Part shown: one piece after another, positions 12,001 to 24,300 of the stretch
How positions within the stretch are numbered: position 1 is the stretch's first letter
Layout of the letters: every line of letters begins with the position of its first letter
Source: Isoetes taiwanensis
Lineage: Eukaryota > Streptophyta > Lycopodiopsida > Isoetales > Isoetaceae
Length of the DNA stretch: 64,000 bases
NCBI GenBank assembly: GCA_021234155.1
Contig: JAJEKV010000032.1
Coordinates: forward strand, 8,526,736 to 8,590,735
Direction of reading: 5' to 3'
The notes under the pieces: generated by a model
What the model saw: the letters and a program-made list of their open reading frames with translations, nothing else
Database searches by the model: none
What the model was told of the DNA's origin: nothing
Translations under genes and position numbers: made by a program

Positions 12001-13940
12001 GGATATGACAATAACAACAGCACATTTTTAATTTGTATAGGCCTATTTGCTATGGGTATTTTTGAAAAAGCGGATGAATTTAGTGATGGACATGGAGTTG
12101 GAGATGGTTGATCGAGAATTTTTGAGCTCATAATTTAGCTTAGGGTTGATCGGAAGAGAAAAAAGAAGAATTAGAAATGACATATGGATTTACCTAAATT
12201 TCTAGCGAGAATCACTGGGTAGTCAAAAGTGGGACTCCCTTATCCTCGATCCAACATCTTTAGAAGCAACAAAATGCAATGAATGAGAACTTGGTGTCGG
12301 CATAGTGGGGCTATACGTGACTCCTTGCAAATCAAAGGCATTAATGTCCCATGTGTTAAAGCGTCACGATCAAAATTTGCCTAAAAATGCACCATAAACC
12401 CACACAGGTGCATCGTCCGCGACATAAATATCCGCGGCAAATGTCAGGAGACACATCCCGCATAATTTGCTCTGTGATGCGTAAATAAAGCTATGTTCAA
12501 GTGTTTTTGAGGTATCTGATTTTAGGTTGTTACAAAACTTACTTTCCGGATTTTAGGTTGCTTTCAGGAACGGCATAGGCCTTTTGTAATTTCATAGACA
12601 AATGTCCGCGACAAATGTCGCGACAAATGTCGGTCATCACGGCGATCATGTGTCTGAGAACATAGAAAACTGCGTCGATCGCATTACTTACCTTTTGTAA
12701 TTGGCGGAAGGGACAATGGACTGCGATTGTAAAAGATGTATGGAAATTTGAAGAGAGCGACTTAGAGCGGTTGTTGAAGACCATCGATAGATTTGGTATT
12801 TGAACAACCACCGGATCGATGCTTTCGTCATGGATATTCGAGGTTGGTATACAATTATTATTTGTTTTTTTTTTAAGAGTATCTCTCGGTTTAATTATAT
12901 ATTCAAGATGTTTATGATATCTAAATATGTAGGTAGATGATGGATGTCTCATATTTAGATGTGGATTTTGGTTTAATGTTGTCCATAGAGGCATATAAGC
13001 CAGGCGGTAACCGATTCATCAATAATGTGGATTAGGTGCGCTCATGGTGTTCCCTGCGTGAAAGAACCACGAAGGGCTGTCATGAGAACATTTGCCATGT
13101 CGCGCATTTCAAGGCGGCGGCCTCGCGCGGCGTGAAATTCTGAAGAATTGCAAGGTGGTAGGCCTTTGTTAGAGCACCCGCGGGGCATTTGTAGCGAGTG
13201 AGCTACCTATCCTATGGATCTAAATTTGCTTATTGGGAAGAAGAGTAAATATCAATTTATCGCGAACGCATTTGTCGAAGAGCGGATTAGGCCTTATCTC
13301 CGACAGCGTATAGAAATTCGATACCCATTCATTAAATACATGTCAGGTCAAGTAGATTGGAAAACTTGGCAAACTTTGACTAAATATGCTTGGCGTATGA
13401 AGGATTTATGGAATGAATTCCAATGCTGCGTCGATAGGCTGTGGGATATGATGAGGAGTTGAAGTTTATTGATGCCGTTGGCGAGGGGGTTAAACTGGCA
13501 ATATTGGGGTTCATCAGCAGTTCTATTGATAGTGATTCACAATTGTGAATTTTTAGAGTGTCAAGGAGGGAGGAAGATTTTTTACAAGATCACGTAAAAG
13601 CGGAATATATCATGTGTGTGTGCTAGTAAAAGCATAAACATTAGGAATGATTCTTCATCAACTATAAGCTATGATAGACCTCTCCCATTTGAGATGGAAC
13701 AATAGTATTGTTATTGCTAAAAAAAGGAATAAAGAGAGGTTTTTTTTTAATATGTTTTTGTCATTCATTGAGTCTATACAAATGGTTGTATGTATTTTAT
13801 ACTTATTACATTATTTGACATGATGGATTATCGTTACTCACGTTTGTGAACTCAAATTGAGCGGTCTCACATCCGTCCGCTGGTTCTAATTCTGAGCAAA
13901 GGGAAACCTATAAATTAGTGAACATTCAAGCGGGCGCACC
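9016..13940. other. CACTA interior, no recognised gene
   Basis: AT-rich DNA with short, broken frames only. A frame of 82 codons at 13,214-13,462 is charged and Trp/Arg-rich but has no motif I can name; it could be the upstream part of the decayed transposase. A 12-bp tandem pair (CGCGACAAATGT twice, about 12,607-12,630) and a heat-shock-element-like cluster (10,113-10,220, separate entry) are the only ordered structures seen. Confidence 0.45.
10113..10220. promoter_or_regulatory. Cluster of heat-shock-element-like sites
   Basis: TTCTAGAA occurs four times in 108 bases. At 10,203-10,220 the sequence TTCTAGAACATTCTAGAA forms four perfectly phased alternating nTTCn/nGAAn pentamers, the consensus bound by heat-shock factors. 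Three-unit versions occur at 10,113-10,125 (TTCnnGAAnnTTC) and 10,137-10,149 (GAAnnTTCnnGAA). The cluster lies inside the CACTA, about 3.7 kb upstream of the recognisable transposase remnant. No convincing TATA box follows closely. Whether it drives transcription is unknown. Confidence 0.55.
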
Positions 13941-13943
13941 AAT

Positions 13944-16900
13944 ATGAAGATATTGCATACGATCAATATGAAGAGGATGAAACTATTAATGAACCGAGCG
14001 AAGTCTTTCATGTGGCCGTGCTCGATATGTTACGCTCTTCAAAAAAATTACGATATTGATTTAGATGATATAGGATGGTGGTGGAAGGATATGGTAGAAG
14101 ATGTGGGATACCGCCGAGGATTGGTACGTCGCGGCGATGACCTATTGTTATCGAAGCAGAAGCCCGGTTATTTCTGCGTCTCGAACTACTCGTTGTCGGC
14201 ATACCTTTAATTCTCGATCTCAAACCAAGTTCAAATTGGAACGTACAAGTGTCTACTTCTATTGAGGTGACATGCTATCAAATCTTTCTATCTACCACCA
14301 TCTCCATCTTTTATCTTACCACTCTTAGATCGCATGAGGTTATTGCGAGAAGATCCTTCGAGAAAGAACAATATGCCCTCTTGACGGATCTCAAGTTAAG
14401 AAAAATGATTCAAGCGGCCAAACCTTGGTTATAAGTCCTTATGCATGTCCAAATGATTGTATGATCTTCTATCCCCTAGAGCATGAAAGTCCACTCATTG
14501 TCTAGTATGTAATGAACGAGAATCTGGGAATGACCTAAAGGGAAAAAGCAGTACCTCAGAGTTCCATTGACACTTTCAATAATCCCAAAGGTATATGCAT
14601 CACCACTTCTTACAAATAGTTTTGTAAATTCACTTATTTTGGGTACTTATATATTTGCCTATAATTTATTCTATAGGTTAAAGTTGATGTTAGTTGCAAG
14701 ACATTGGCTAGCCTAATGGACTTCGCGGCTACACACATGCATCAGTGATGATGTGATCTCTGCGAGGTCGGCGACGGTCGCAGCTTGGAAGCATGTCGAT
14801 CACGACATGGCGACTTTGGGAAAGAACCACGTAGCGTGCATTTGGGCTGGCCACTTAGATGCGTAAACCCATATATGGTACACAATCGTACATGGTCTAC
14901 ATGGCGGTGATGATAGTGAACTACAACATACCCCCATGGTTGTTGATGAAGAGTGGGCACATTATGATGACTTTATTGATGCACAGGAAGAAAAAACCAA
15001 GTAATTTAGATGTACCTAGAATAATTGTGGATGAGTTACTCCCTTTGTGGAACCACAATTATTGAGTCTGATGCCCATAAAATGGCGTTTTTTAATCTTA
15101 GAGGTATACTATTGTGGACTATGCATGACTTTCTGGGTTTTAGAGTGTTGCGGGTTTAAGACGCCAGGGGCACTTCCCTTGCATGATATGTGGGGAAAAG
15201 TTCGCGACAGTCACTCTAAGCTTATCGAAGAAAGTAGTATCACGAGGGTTTTAGGAAGTATTTGCAGCTCCACGCACCTTGAAGCGGCGTGCACGAATTA
15301 CGGTGGCAGCATGAGCTATCTGAGAACCACCAGCGAGAATTACCGTACGAGAATGGGGTGGCGTTGGGATAAGAAGGAAGAGGAGAAAATCCATGAGAAA
15401 TCCGTAGGGAGGCACACAACGGTGAGGAGGTAAAGTAGCGACCTAGGCAGTGAAGATGAGGTACTCTGATGGTGGCGAGGAAAGCGCGGAGGAGGAGAAA
15501 TCTTTCACGCCAATATGAGAAAGGAAGTCATTTTTTATAGACTACCATATTGGACCGACCTATTGATTCAACACCTTTTTAGACCCGATGCATATCTTCA
15601 GAGCGTGGGAAACTCTTTATGGGAAGCATGTATTTGGTCAAAAGACACAACAAATGCCGGGATGGACCTTAAGGTAAGTAATACAAAGAAGAGGCATGGA
15701 TCCGAGGTGAAGGGCAACCGCTATAGGCAAAATGGGTTATTGCTAAGGTCCCCGACCATGCGACCTATTTATGATGATTTAAATTTATACAGAACCAAGT
15801 TACATGCAATCATTACTGAACGCATTCACAAGTAAGGTAGGGGGTGGTGGTTTCAAGTCCCATGGTAGCATAAGTTCTTGCATGTAAGCAATTGAAGTCC
15901 ACATATATATGCACTACTATAAAATGCTAACCCCTGCTTATATTTGGTGTTTGGATCATCTGCAGTTCTTCATGCCTTACGACCTTTAGGGGGAGTTTTA
16001 GACAAGGGACCATTGGAGGCAATAAGTGCTTTTATCAAAGGTCATAAGGTTGTTACCCATGTTGATTTAGTGGGCCCCGTCTATTTTATTTGTGGCTAAG
16101 TTTTTTGTTTTTGGACACCTCATAGGTGGATGTGTAAAAACTATCTTAGAAAACGAAATTGAAGAGATGAGAGGTAAAGAAATGGCGAGAGGCATGTTGC
16201 TTGTTGGAGAAGGAGTTTCCTGAGCTTTCTTGGCGATTAAACCCATCTTTTGGTACATCTTATTGAGGAAGTGGGCTTTCATGAGGAGCGTACATACCCG
16301 GATGGATGTTTTCTTGGAAGAAGGTTTATGAAGGTATTGAAGGATATGAAGTGCGTCAAAGAGCCGTCACGAAAGGTAGTATGTGAGAGGGATGGCTTGC
16401 TTGAGAAAGAGTCACTTTTACATATATTGAGAATATATTTCCGCCGTACATCCCGGATGCACCTGAAACATAAGGTGATGAAGGGCCGAGAAGATTGTGG
16501 AATTGTTAGTGGCGGGAAGGCAATGGTATGCGAGAAGTCATTTCCGCTGATATGATCATTAAGGTTAATCAATTTCTTGCTTTACAATTACGGCGCAATG
16601 GCAAAATGGATTGCTCGTTATGAGAAGCGCCAAAGGAAGAAATGGAAGAGAAGAGGCATGAATGGAGGCGACATAATAGGCGAGCCCCATACGGTGGATA
16701 TGAACCCTTAGCAGGACAAGATGGAAGAGAATGGGTACTCACGAGGCTTTGGTAGTGCACTATCACAAGGGGTATATTCACGGCTACGGAATGGGCATAC
16801 AAGGTGTCATAGAAAAAAGGTTAGTTGCAACAAAATTATGTTGATGTCGAGAAATCGAGTATTTTCTTTTTTGATATTTATTGTATCTATTGACATTAAT

Positions 16901-17260
16901 GGTGCTTTTGGCCCGGTATATATCTTACTCCTGCGATATGGTGGCATGGGACCCACTATACGTGTGAGTTCTCTTGACATACGGGGAAGACTTGTGGCTG
17001 CTTAGTCATGGCATCATTCGATGGAGTTTCAATCAAGTATTGCCGTCGTAATCGTCGGGGAAGCCACTGTGATTGGGTGGGAGGTTAAGACTATAATGGA
17101 GGTGGATGTTGGTAGCGAATTTTAAGACCTTCATGACCGATGTCGATTGGTTTGACCTTCAATTAGAGGGGCGGGCCTACGGTAAAGTATGATACAGAAC
17201 AAGTGGCTTTTTATTTTATCCCAGCTCTGTAAGATGTACCACAAGTAGTGAGGCAGCTTG
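13944..17260 (+). pseudogene. Decayed CACTA transposase (TNP2/Transposase_21, DUF4218, DUF4216)
   Basis: The frames here are broken but their fragments follow the order of a plant TNP2-type transposase. An acidic NEPSE segment (about 13,980) is followed by YACPNDCMIFYP (about 14,440-14,475), then YNIPPWLLMKSGHIMM and IVDELLPLWNHN (14,910-15,060), then FFNLRGILLWTMHDFLGF in the next frame (about 15,085-15,140), a GLRRQGHFPCMICGEKF zinc-binding-like piece, and FYRLPYWTDLLIQH (about 15,530). DUF4218-like sequence starts at MVHLIEEV (16,250) and continues through RFMKVLKDM. A DUF4216-like VDWFDLQLEGRAYGK lies near 17,140. At least four frame changes and several stops interrupt it. Some breaks may be introns, but the number argues for a dead gene. 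Confidence 0.8.
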
Positions 17261-18222
17261 TCCTTCGGACAAGCGTGAGCAGTGCACACATACACATATC
17301 CACTTCAAAATTTAGACCATCAATATCAATCTCACGTCCGACTTCTTTGACTGATTTTTTTTCTTCATAGATCGACAAGACCCAACATGGTGGTTTATCA
17401 TACAAACTACAGGGGGCGCCCAATATTCCAAGGTGTTGTGCTAGAGGAGTCAATAGCGTCTGAAGAGCCCTGCAGCGATCAAGGCATTCAAACTCAGGAA
17501 AATGAGCATCAGAGGTTGGACCACCAGCTCTCATGCGGCATCTTACACGAAACAATTCCACGAAATCTGAGATGTACTTGAGGCATTTTAATACAAATGT
17601 TGGCAATGCTAACAATGGCGACTCTAGTTAGCACCTAAGAGGAGGCGATCATTAAATTCTATATGTCAAATATTATGCACATCCTCGATTGCAATCCTTA
17701 CGATAGGCTATGTCTATTGATTAACCCGTGTGCAATAAAAACACATTCAATTCAATTCTTTTTCTCCCCCTCCCCTTTTTGGTATACATTATATAGGAGG
17801 GAATAAAAAGCCCGGGCTGGAACATGGGCTCAAAGAAGCCACATAGGCTCAAGCATTGCTACTCTAGACACTAGAACATGCAAAGAGTCTTCAATGGTAT
17901 CTTAGTTACTTAGATTTTCTCTAACCTTAAACAGTGCCACCACCAAGTTAGCTTTGATCATTGCTTAATTTGATGCTATCCACTAGCTTTACATTTGTGG
18001 ATCAACTTGCTCTACCTTTCAAGCAGAGATAATAATAATGGTATTTTGTAGGGTGAACAAGTCCAAATACATAGAAGAGTGAACCATGAGGAGCCCTCTG
18101 AGATGTTGAGCGATGTAAGCGTTGCATTTCCAGCAGGGTCGAACATGCTACCTAGGTTCAAACAAGCCTCTTAGGCTCAAAGCATTGTCTAGGCTCAAAC
18201 ATGCCCCGGTATCAAACATGTA
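17261..18222. other. CACTA interior between transposase remnant and nested unit, no gene
   Basis: No coding signal recognised. Between about 17,820 and 18,215 the phrase GGCTCAAACATG/GGCTCAAAG recurs several times with spacers, a weak degenerate repeat. Overlapping frames on both strands at 17,211-17,615 have no recognisable motif and probably reflect the tail of the transposase region. Confidence 0.4.
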
Positions 18223-18344
18223 CACAGCAAAAATAAAAATAGTTTAAGCGGCGTCGCTATAACAAATAGCATTAAGCATGCGGCGTATTGGCGTCAGCAT
18301 GCGGCGTACGGCGGCGTTTAAAACTCATTTCTTAGTTGGGTTAA

Positions 18345-21300
18345 CATGAGTGGTGTACAGTCCACAGGGAGACTTGGTCTGAGGCAGCATCGGCGTCCCC
18401 GAGTCCATTGGCGAGAGTCAAATCCCACGATTCAGGAGAGGGAGAATTAAGCGTCAGGTCCCGGGGCCTTGGGGAGAAATTCAGGGGCAAGCGGCTTCGG
18501 GGGATTTTAGGGTCCGTGCTCTGCGGCGTCGACACCCCCCCCACTCACGTCAAGTCCACGGTATGAGGTCCCGCGAGTCGACAAGGGAGAGGGGCCTCCA
18601 AAGCGTAAACCACATTGGGTTGCGAGGGTTCTAGAGGGTTTGCGTTTTGAGGCCGGGGCTGTCTGTGCACTTGGGACTGGCGAAGCTATGACGAGAATCA
18701 CGAACAGAGGCGGCGGAGGCGGAGTTTGGGCTGTCCTCCTCCCGATGTGGCAAGTAGAAGTGGGGGCTTTTGTGATGGCAAGACATTCATAAAATTCGCA
18801 ATTAATGCATTGTACGAAAATAAATTCGATTTTTGCGGTGGAATCTAATCCATTTCGACTACCGGCCAATTTTTCGAAATTTTGAGGAGAAGGTCTAGGT
18901 CAAAGGGTTAGCATTAGAGCGGTCGGGGCAGCGGGTTGCGGGGCAACGGTGGCACCCTTCCCAAGTCCAAGCGAGGCCGGGGATCTTTGCGGGGATCCCT
19001 CACAAGGGGAAATCCAGGACCCCAAGAGGCGGGATCAAAAAGTTCCCGGCGGCCCTTCTGGCGGCCGGAGGGCTGCGCTAATGACCACCACCCTCGGGAG
19101 CCCGGTTCCCTATCGGCCGTTGGATCCTCCGTTGAGGCCCCTCTTGGGAAGGCCCAAAAGATTCCGGTCGGTCGGGAGAACTTGTCAAACCTTGGGCGTC
19201 TGAAGTGCGGCCTTGTAGAAAGCTTGCGCCCGGTGTCTTGTCGTTGGGCAGGAGAGCTGGAATGGCAAATCGACCACCGCCGCAAATGCGTCGAATAGGC
19301 GAAATTACCTAGGGAGCAAGTTACAAGGTCGGTTTTGCAAAGAAACACTCCACGCCCTCAATGATTATCAGCATCAGCATCCTAGGCCAGTGACTACGAG
19401 TGTGATGGAAGTGAGCTACTTTAGGCGCTTCTTGGAAGTGGGTGGTCTTCTGACCCGCGGAACTTGGTCAGAACCTTTGTCAGCGTTCCCGAGTCCATTG
19501 TCGAGTCAAATCAGCGATTAGGAGAGGGAGTGCGCCCGTCCGTCCCAGGGGCCTTGGGGAGAGAAATTGAACTAGCGCTGACTTCGGGGGATTTTAGGGT
19601 CCACTGCTGCAGCGTCAACACCCCCACTCCACGTCAAGTCCCACTTGGTATGAGTCCTTGCGAATCACGACAGAGGGCCTCCAAGGCTGTAAACCGTAGG
19701 TTACTTGGCGGGTTCTAGAAGGTTTTGCGTTTTGGGGGCGGGGCTTGAGAATACATTTACCTGGGACCTAGCCGAGAAAGTTCTGAACTTGAAATACAGA
19801 CAAGGCCAGCGGGCGGAGTTTGGGTATCCTCCTCCCAGATGTGGCAAGTATTAGAAGTCGAGGCTGCGGTGCCAAGACATTCATAAGTGCATAATTAATG
19901 CATTTAATAGAAGAAATAGAATTCTGATTTTGCAGTGGAATCCTAATCCATTCAGCCTGACCCAATTTTGAAATTTTAGGAGAAGGTCTAGGTCAAGGTT
20001 AGCGCATTGAGGACGATTAAAGGCTGACTGGTTGGAACAGCAGTGGCACCCTTCCCAAGTCAAAGCGAGGCGGGGACCTTGCGGGGATCCTCACACAAGA
20101 GGGGAGTGGGACCCCCAGAGGCGGGATCCAAAAAGTTCCCGGCTGACCCTTCTGGCGGCCGCTCCCCACGAGCTGCGCTAATGACCACCCTCCGGGCGGT
20201 TCCCCTATCAGAGCCAGATTGGATCCTCAGTTCAGGGAGCCTCTTGGGGAAGGCCAAAGATTCCGGTCATTCAGGAGAACTTGTCAAACCAGGCGTCACG
20301 AGTCGACGCCTTAGAAACATGATGTCTTGTCGTTAGGAACTGGGGAGGCTCCCGGGAATAACAAATCGACCACACTTAAATGCGTCAGGAATAAATGAGA
20401 GTACCCTAGGGAGCAAGTTACAAGGTGGGTTTTGCAAAAGAAAGAAACACTCCGCCCTCCACGGCGGTATCCGCGCATCCACATCCTAGGCCAATTGACT
20501 ACGAGTGTGATGGAAGTGAGCTACTTTGGCGCTTCTTGGAGGTGGGGTGGTCTTGGCCACGGACGCTTAGTCCCCGAGGGCAATGTCGAAGTTGAGTCCA
20601 TTGAGTCAAATCGCGGTCCAGGAGAGGGGAGGTGGCGTCGGGTCCCCGAGGGGCCTTGGGGAGAGGCCGGAACCAGCGGGCTTAGGGGGATTTTGGGTGG
20701 GTGCTGCGGCGTCAACACCCCCACTCCGTCAGTCGCAGTGCCAATGTCCATGCGAATCACGACAAGGAGGGGCCTCCAAAACAATAAACCATGGGTTGCC
20801 GGGTTCTAGAAGGGTTTTGCTGTTTGGGGGCGAGACTTGGGCCTACTACACTTGGGACACGGCCCGAGGCTACTTGGTAGGGAATGCAGACAAGGGGAAC
20901 TGGCGGGCCCGGGTTTGGGCTGTCCTCCTCCAGATGTGGCAGAAGGTAGAAATTAGGAGGCGCTTTTACTGATGGCAAGACATTCATAAGTGCAATTAAT
21001 GCATTTATGCGAAAATGATGCGATTTTTTTGCGGTGGAATCTAATCCATTTCGACACGGCCAATTTTGAAATTTTGAGGAGGAAGGTCTGGAGTCAAGGG
21101 TTAGCGATTACTTAGAGCGGTCGGGAGTAGCGGATTGCGGAGCAACGGTGGCGCACCCTTCCCAAGTCAAAGCGAGGCGGGACCTTGCGGGGATCCCTCC
21201 TGAGGGAGAGTCAGGACCGGCGGGATCAAAAGTTCGAGCAGCCCTTCTGGCGGCGCTCCCGGTACGCGCTAATGACCACCCTCCAGGAGCCCGGTTCCCT

Positions 21301-24300
21301 ATCCGGCCAGATTTGGATCACTCGTTCGAGGGCCCTCTTGAAATTACAAAAAGATTCGAGATGGGTCAGGGAGAACTTTATCCAAGCAGCGAAAGGCGTC
21401 ACGAGGTGACCTTGTAGAAACGCGGTGTCTTGTCGTTGACGCAAGGAGAGCTCGGAATGGCAAATGCGACCACCGCCAAATAGATCGGAATGGCGAGGTA
21501 TTACCTAGGGAGCAAGTTACAAGATTAGGTTTTGCAAAAGAAAGAAACACTCACGCCCTCCGCAGTATCCAGCATCCACATCCCTAGGCCAATTGACTCT
21601 TGAGGTGTGATGGAAGTAGGCTACTTTGGTAGCTTCTTGGGTCGGGTCTTACATTGCAGACAGTCCCCGAGGAGACGCGTCGGCGTTCGGAGTCCATTGT
21701 AGGGAGTCAAATCGCGGTCAGGAGAGGGAGGTGGCAGGTAAAGTCCCCAGGGGGCCTTGGGAGAGGAAGTGGGCAAAAGCGACTTAGGGGGATTTTGAGA
21801 TTAGTGCTGCGGCGTCCAACACCCCCACTCCCACGTCAAGTCACTGGCGCAGGTCCCGCCCGATCACGACAAGGAGAGGGCCTCCAAAGCGTAAACCACG
21901 TGGGTTGCCGGAGTTCTAGAAGGGTTTGCGTTTGGGGCGAGACTGTCTGTGCGCAGGACACGGCGAGGCTGCCGAGGCGAGAATGCGAGGAGCAAGAGGC
22001 CGGCGGGCCGAGGTTGGGCCTGTCCTCCTCCCGATGTGGCAGAAGTAGAAGTGGGGGCTCTTGATGGCAAGACATTCATAAGTGCATAATTAATGCATTG
22101 TCTGAAAATAAATTCGATTTTTTGCCGGTGAGTCTAATCCATTTCCCGACTACGGCCCAATTTTCGAAATTTTGGAAGATTACCAGGTCAAGGGTTAGCA
22201 TTAGAGCGGTCGGGGCAGCCGTTGCGGGAACAGCCGTGGCGCACCTCCCCGAGTCAAGCAGGCCGGGAACCTTGCGGATCCTCCACCAGAGGAGGTGGGA
22301 CAGCGGGATCAAAAAGTTCGGCGGCCCTTCTGGCGGCTCCCGGTACCGCATGTGACCCACCCTCACGGGCGGTTCCCCTATCCGGCGTTGGATCCTCGTT
22401 GGGGGGCCCCTCTTAGGGGAAGGCCCAAAGATTCCAGTCGGTCGGGAGAACTTGCATCAAACGAAGCGTCTGAGGTGAGCTACAGCAGAAACCGCGCGGT
22501 GTGTCTTATGCGTTGAACCCCAGGGGAGAGCTCGGAATAGCCGTCGACCTGCCAAATGCGTCAGGAATGGCGAAAGTACCCTAGGGGCAAGATTACAAAA
22601 TTGGTTTTGCAAAGAAAACACTCACGCCCTCCCGCGGCGGTATCCAGCATCCCACATCCCTAGGCCAGTGGCTAGGGGTGTGATGGAAGTGAGGCTACTT
22701 GGCTTCTTGGAGGTGAGGGTGATGCTTCAGCCCACGGAACTTGGTCCCCGAGGGGCAGCGTCGAAGTTACGAGTCCATTGAGAGTCAAATCGCGATTAGG
22801 AGAGGGGAGGTACTTGTGATCCGAGGGCAGAGGGAGGAGAGGAAATTGAGACAGCGGCTTAGGGGGATTTTAGGGTCGGGTGCTCACGGCATCCAACACC
22901 CCCACTCCCGTCAGTTGCAGCGGTATAATGTCCTTAGAATCACGACAAGGAGAGGGCCTCCAAACAATGAAACTGTGGGTTGCCCGAGGTTCTAGAAGGG
23001 TTTCGTTTTGGTAGAGAGACTTGAGTACATTTGCACCCAGGACTGGCGAGGCGCAGCCCAGGGAATACGGAGCAAGGGGGCCCGGCGGTGAGGTTTGGGC
23101 CACCAATCCTCCTCCCGATGTGGCAGTAGAAGTCGGAAGCAGCTTTTCTTGATGGCAAGACATTCATAAATTCGCAATTAATGCATTGGCCGCGAAAATA
23201 AATTCTGATTTTTGCAATTTGGAATCCTAATCCATTTCGGCCTGGCCCAATTTTAATTTTGAGGAGAAGGTCACAGGTCAAAGGGTTAGCATTAGAGCGG
23301 TCGGGGCGGCGTTGCGGGGGGAGCAACGAGCTGGCACCCTTCCCAAGTCAAGCGAGGCGGGGACCTTGCGGGGGGATCCCTCCTGGGGTGGAGAGTGGGA
23401 CCCAGGCGGGATCCAAAAAGTTCGAGCGACCCTTCTTGGCGGCTCCCGTTGCATGTATTACCTCCAGGAGCCGGTTCCCTATCCGACCGTTGGATCCTCC
23501 CGGGTGGGGCCCCTCGCCGGGGAAGGCCCAAAAGATTCAGAGATGGAATTAGGAGAACTTGTCAAGCAGCGAAGTCACGAGGTGACCTTGTAGAAACCAC
23601 TTGAGTGTCTTGTGGTTACAGGGCCGCAGGAGGCTCCGGGAATGTGTCGACCTGCCGTCATTAGGAATGGCGAAATTACTGAGGGAGCAAGTTACAAAAA
23701 TTGAGTTTTGCAAAAAGAAAAGAGCTGCCTCAGCCCTCCCACTGACGGTATCCAGCATCACATCTAGGCCAATTGACTCACGAGTGTGATGGAAGTGAGC
23801 TACTTTGAAGCTTCTTGGAGGTCGAGGGTGGTCTTGACCCGCGGAACTTGGTCCCAGGGAACTAGCGTCGGCGTTACGAGGAGTCCATGGCCGAGTCAAG
23901 TGGGTGGGAGGGAGTGTAGGTCAGGTCAGGTGTAAGGAGAGAAATTGAGGGCAAAAGCATTAGGGGGATTTTAAGTCCCGTGCTCACGGCGTCAACACCC
24001 CCACTCCCACGTCCAGTCCGCGGTGCAATGTCCCGCCCGAATCGACAAGGAGAGGGGCCTCCCAAAGCGTAAACCACGTGGGTTGCGGGTTCCTAGAAAG
24101 GGGTTTTGTTTTGGGGGGGCGAGAGACTTTGGTCTGTTACGCAGGACGGCGAGAACGTAGAGAATCACGGAGCAAGGGGAGGCCCAGCCGGGCCCGAGGA
24201 GTTTAGACTGTCCTCCTCAGATGTGGCAAGTAAGTCGAGCTGATGGCAAGACATTCCTTAAATTACTTAATTAATGCATTATGCGAAAATAAATTCTGAT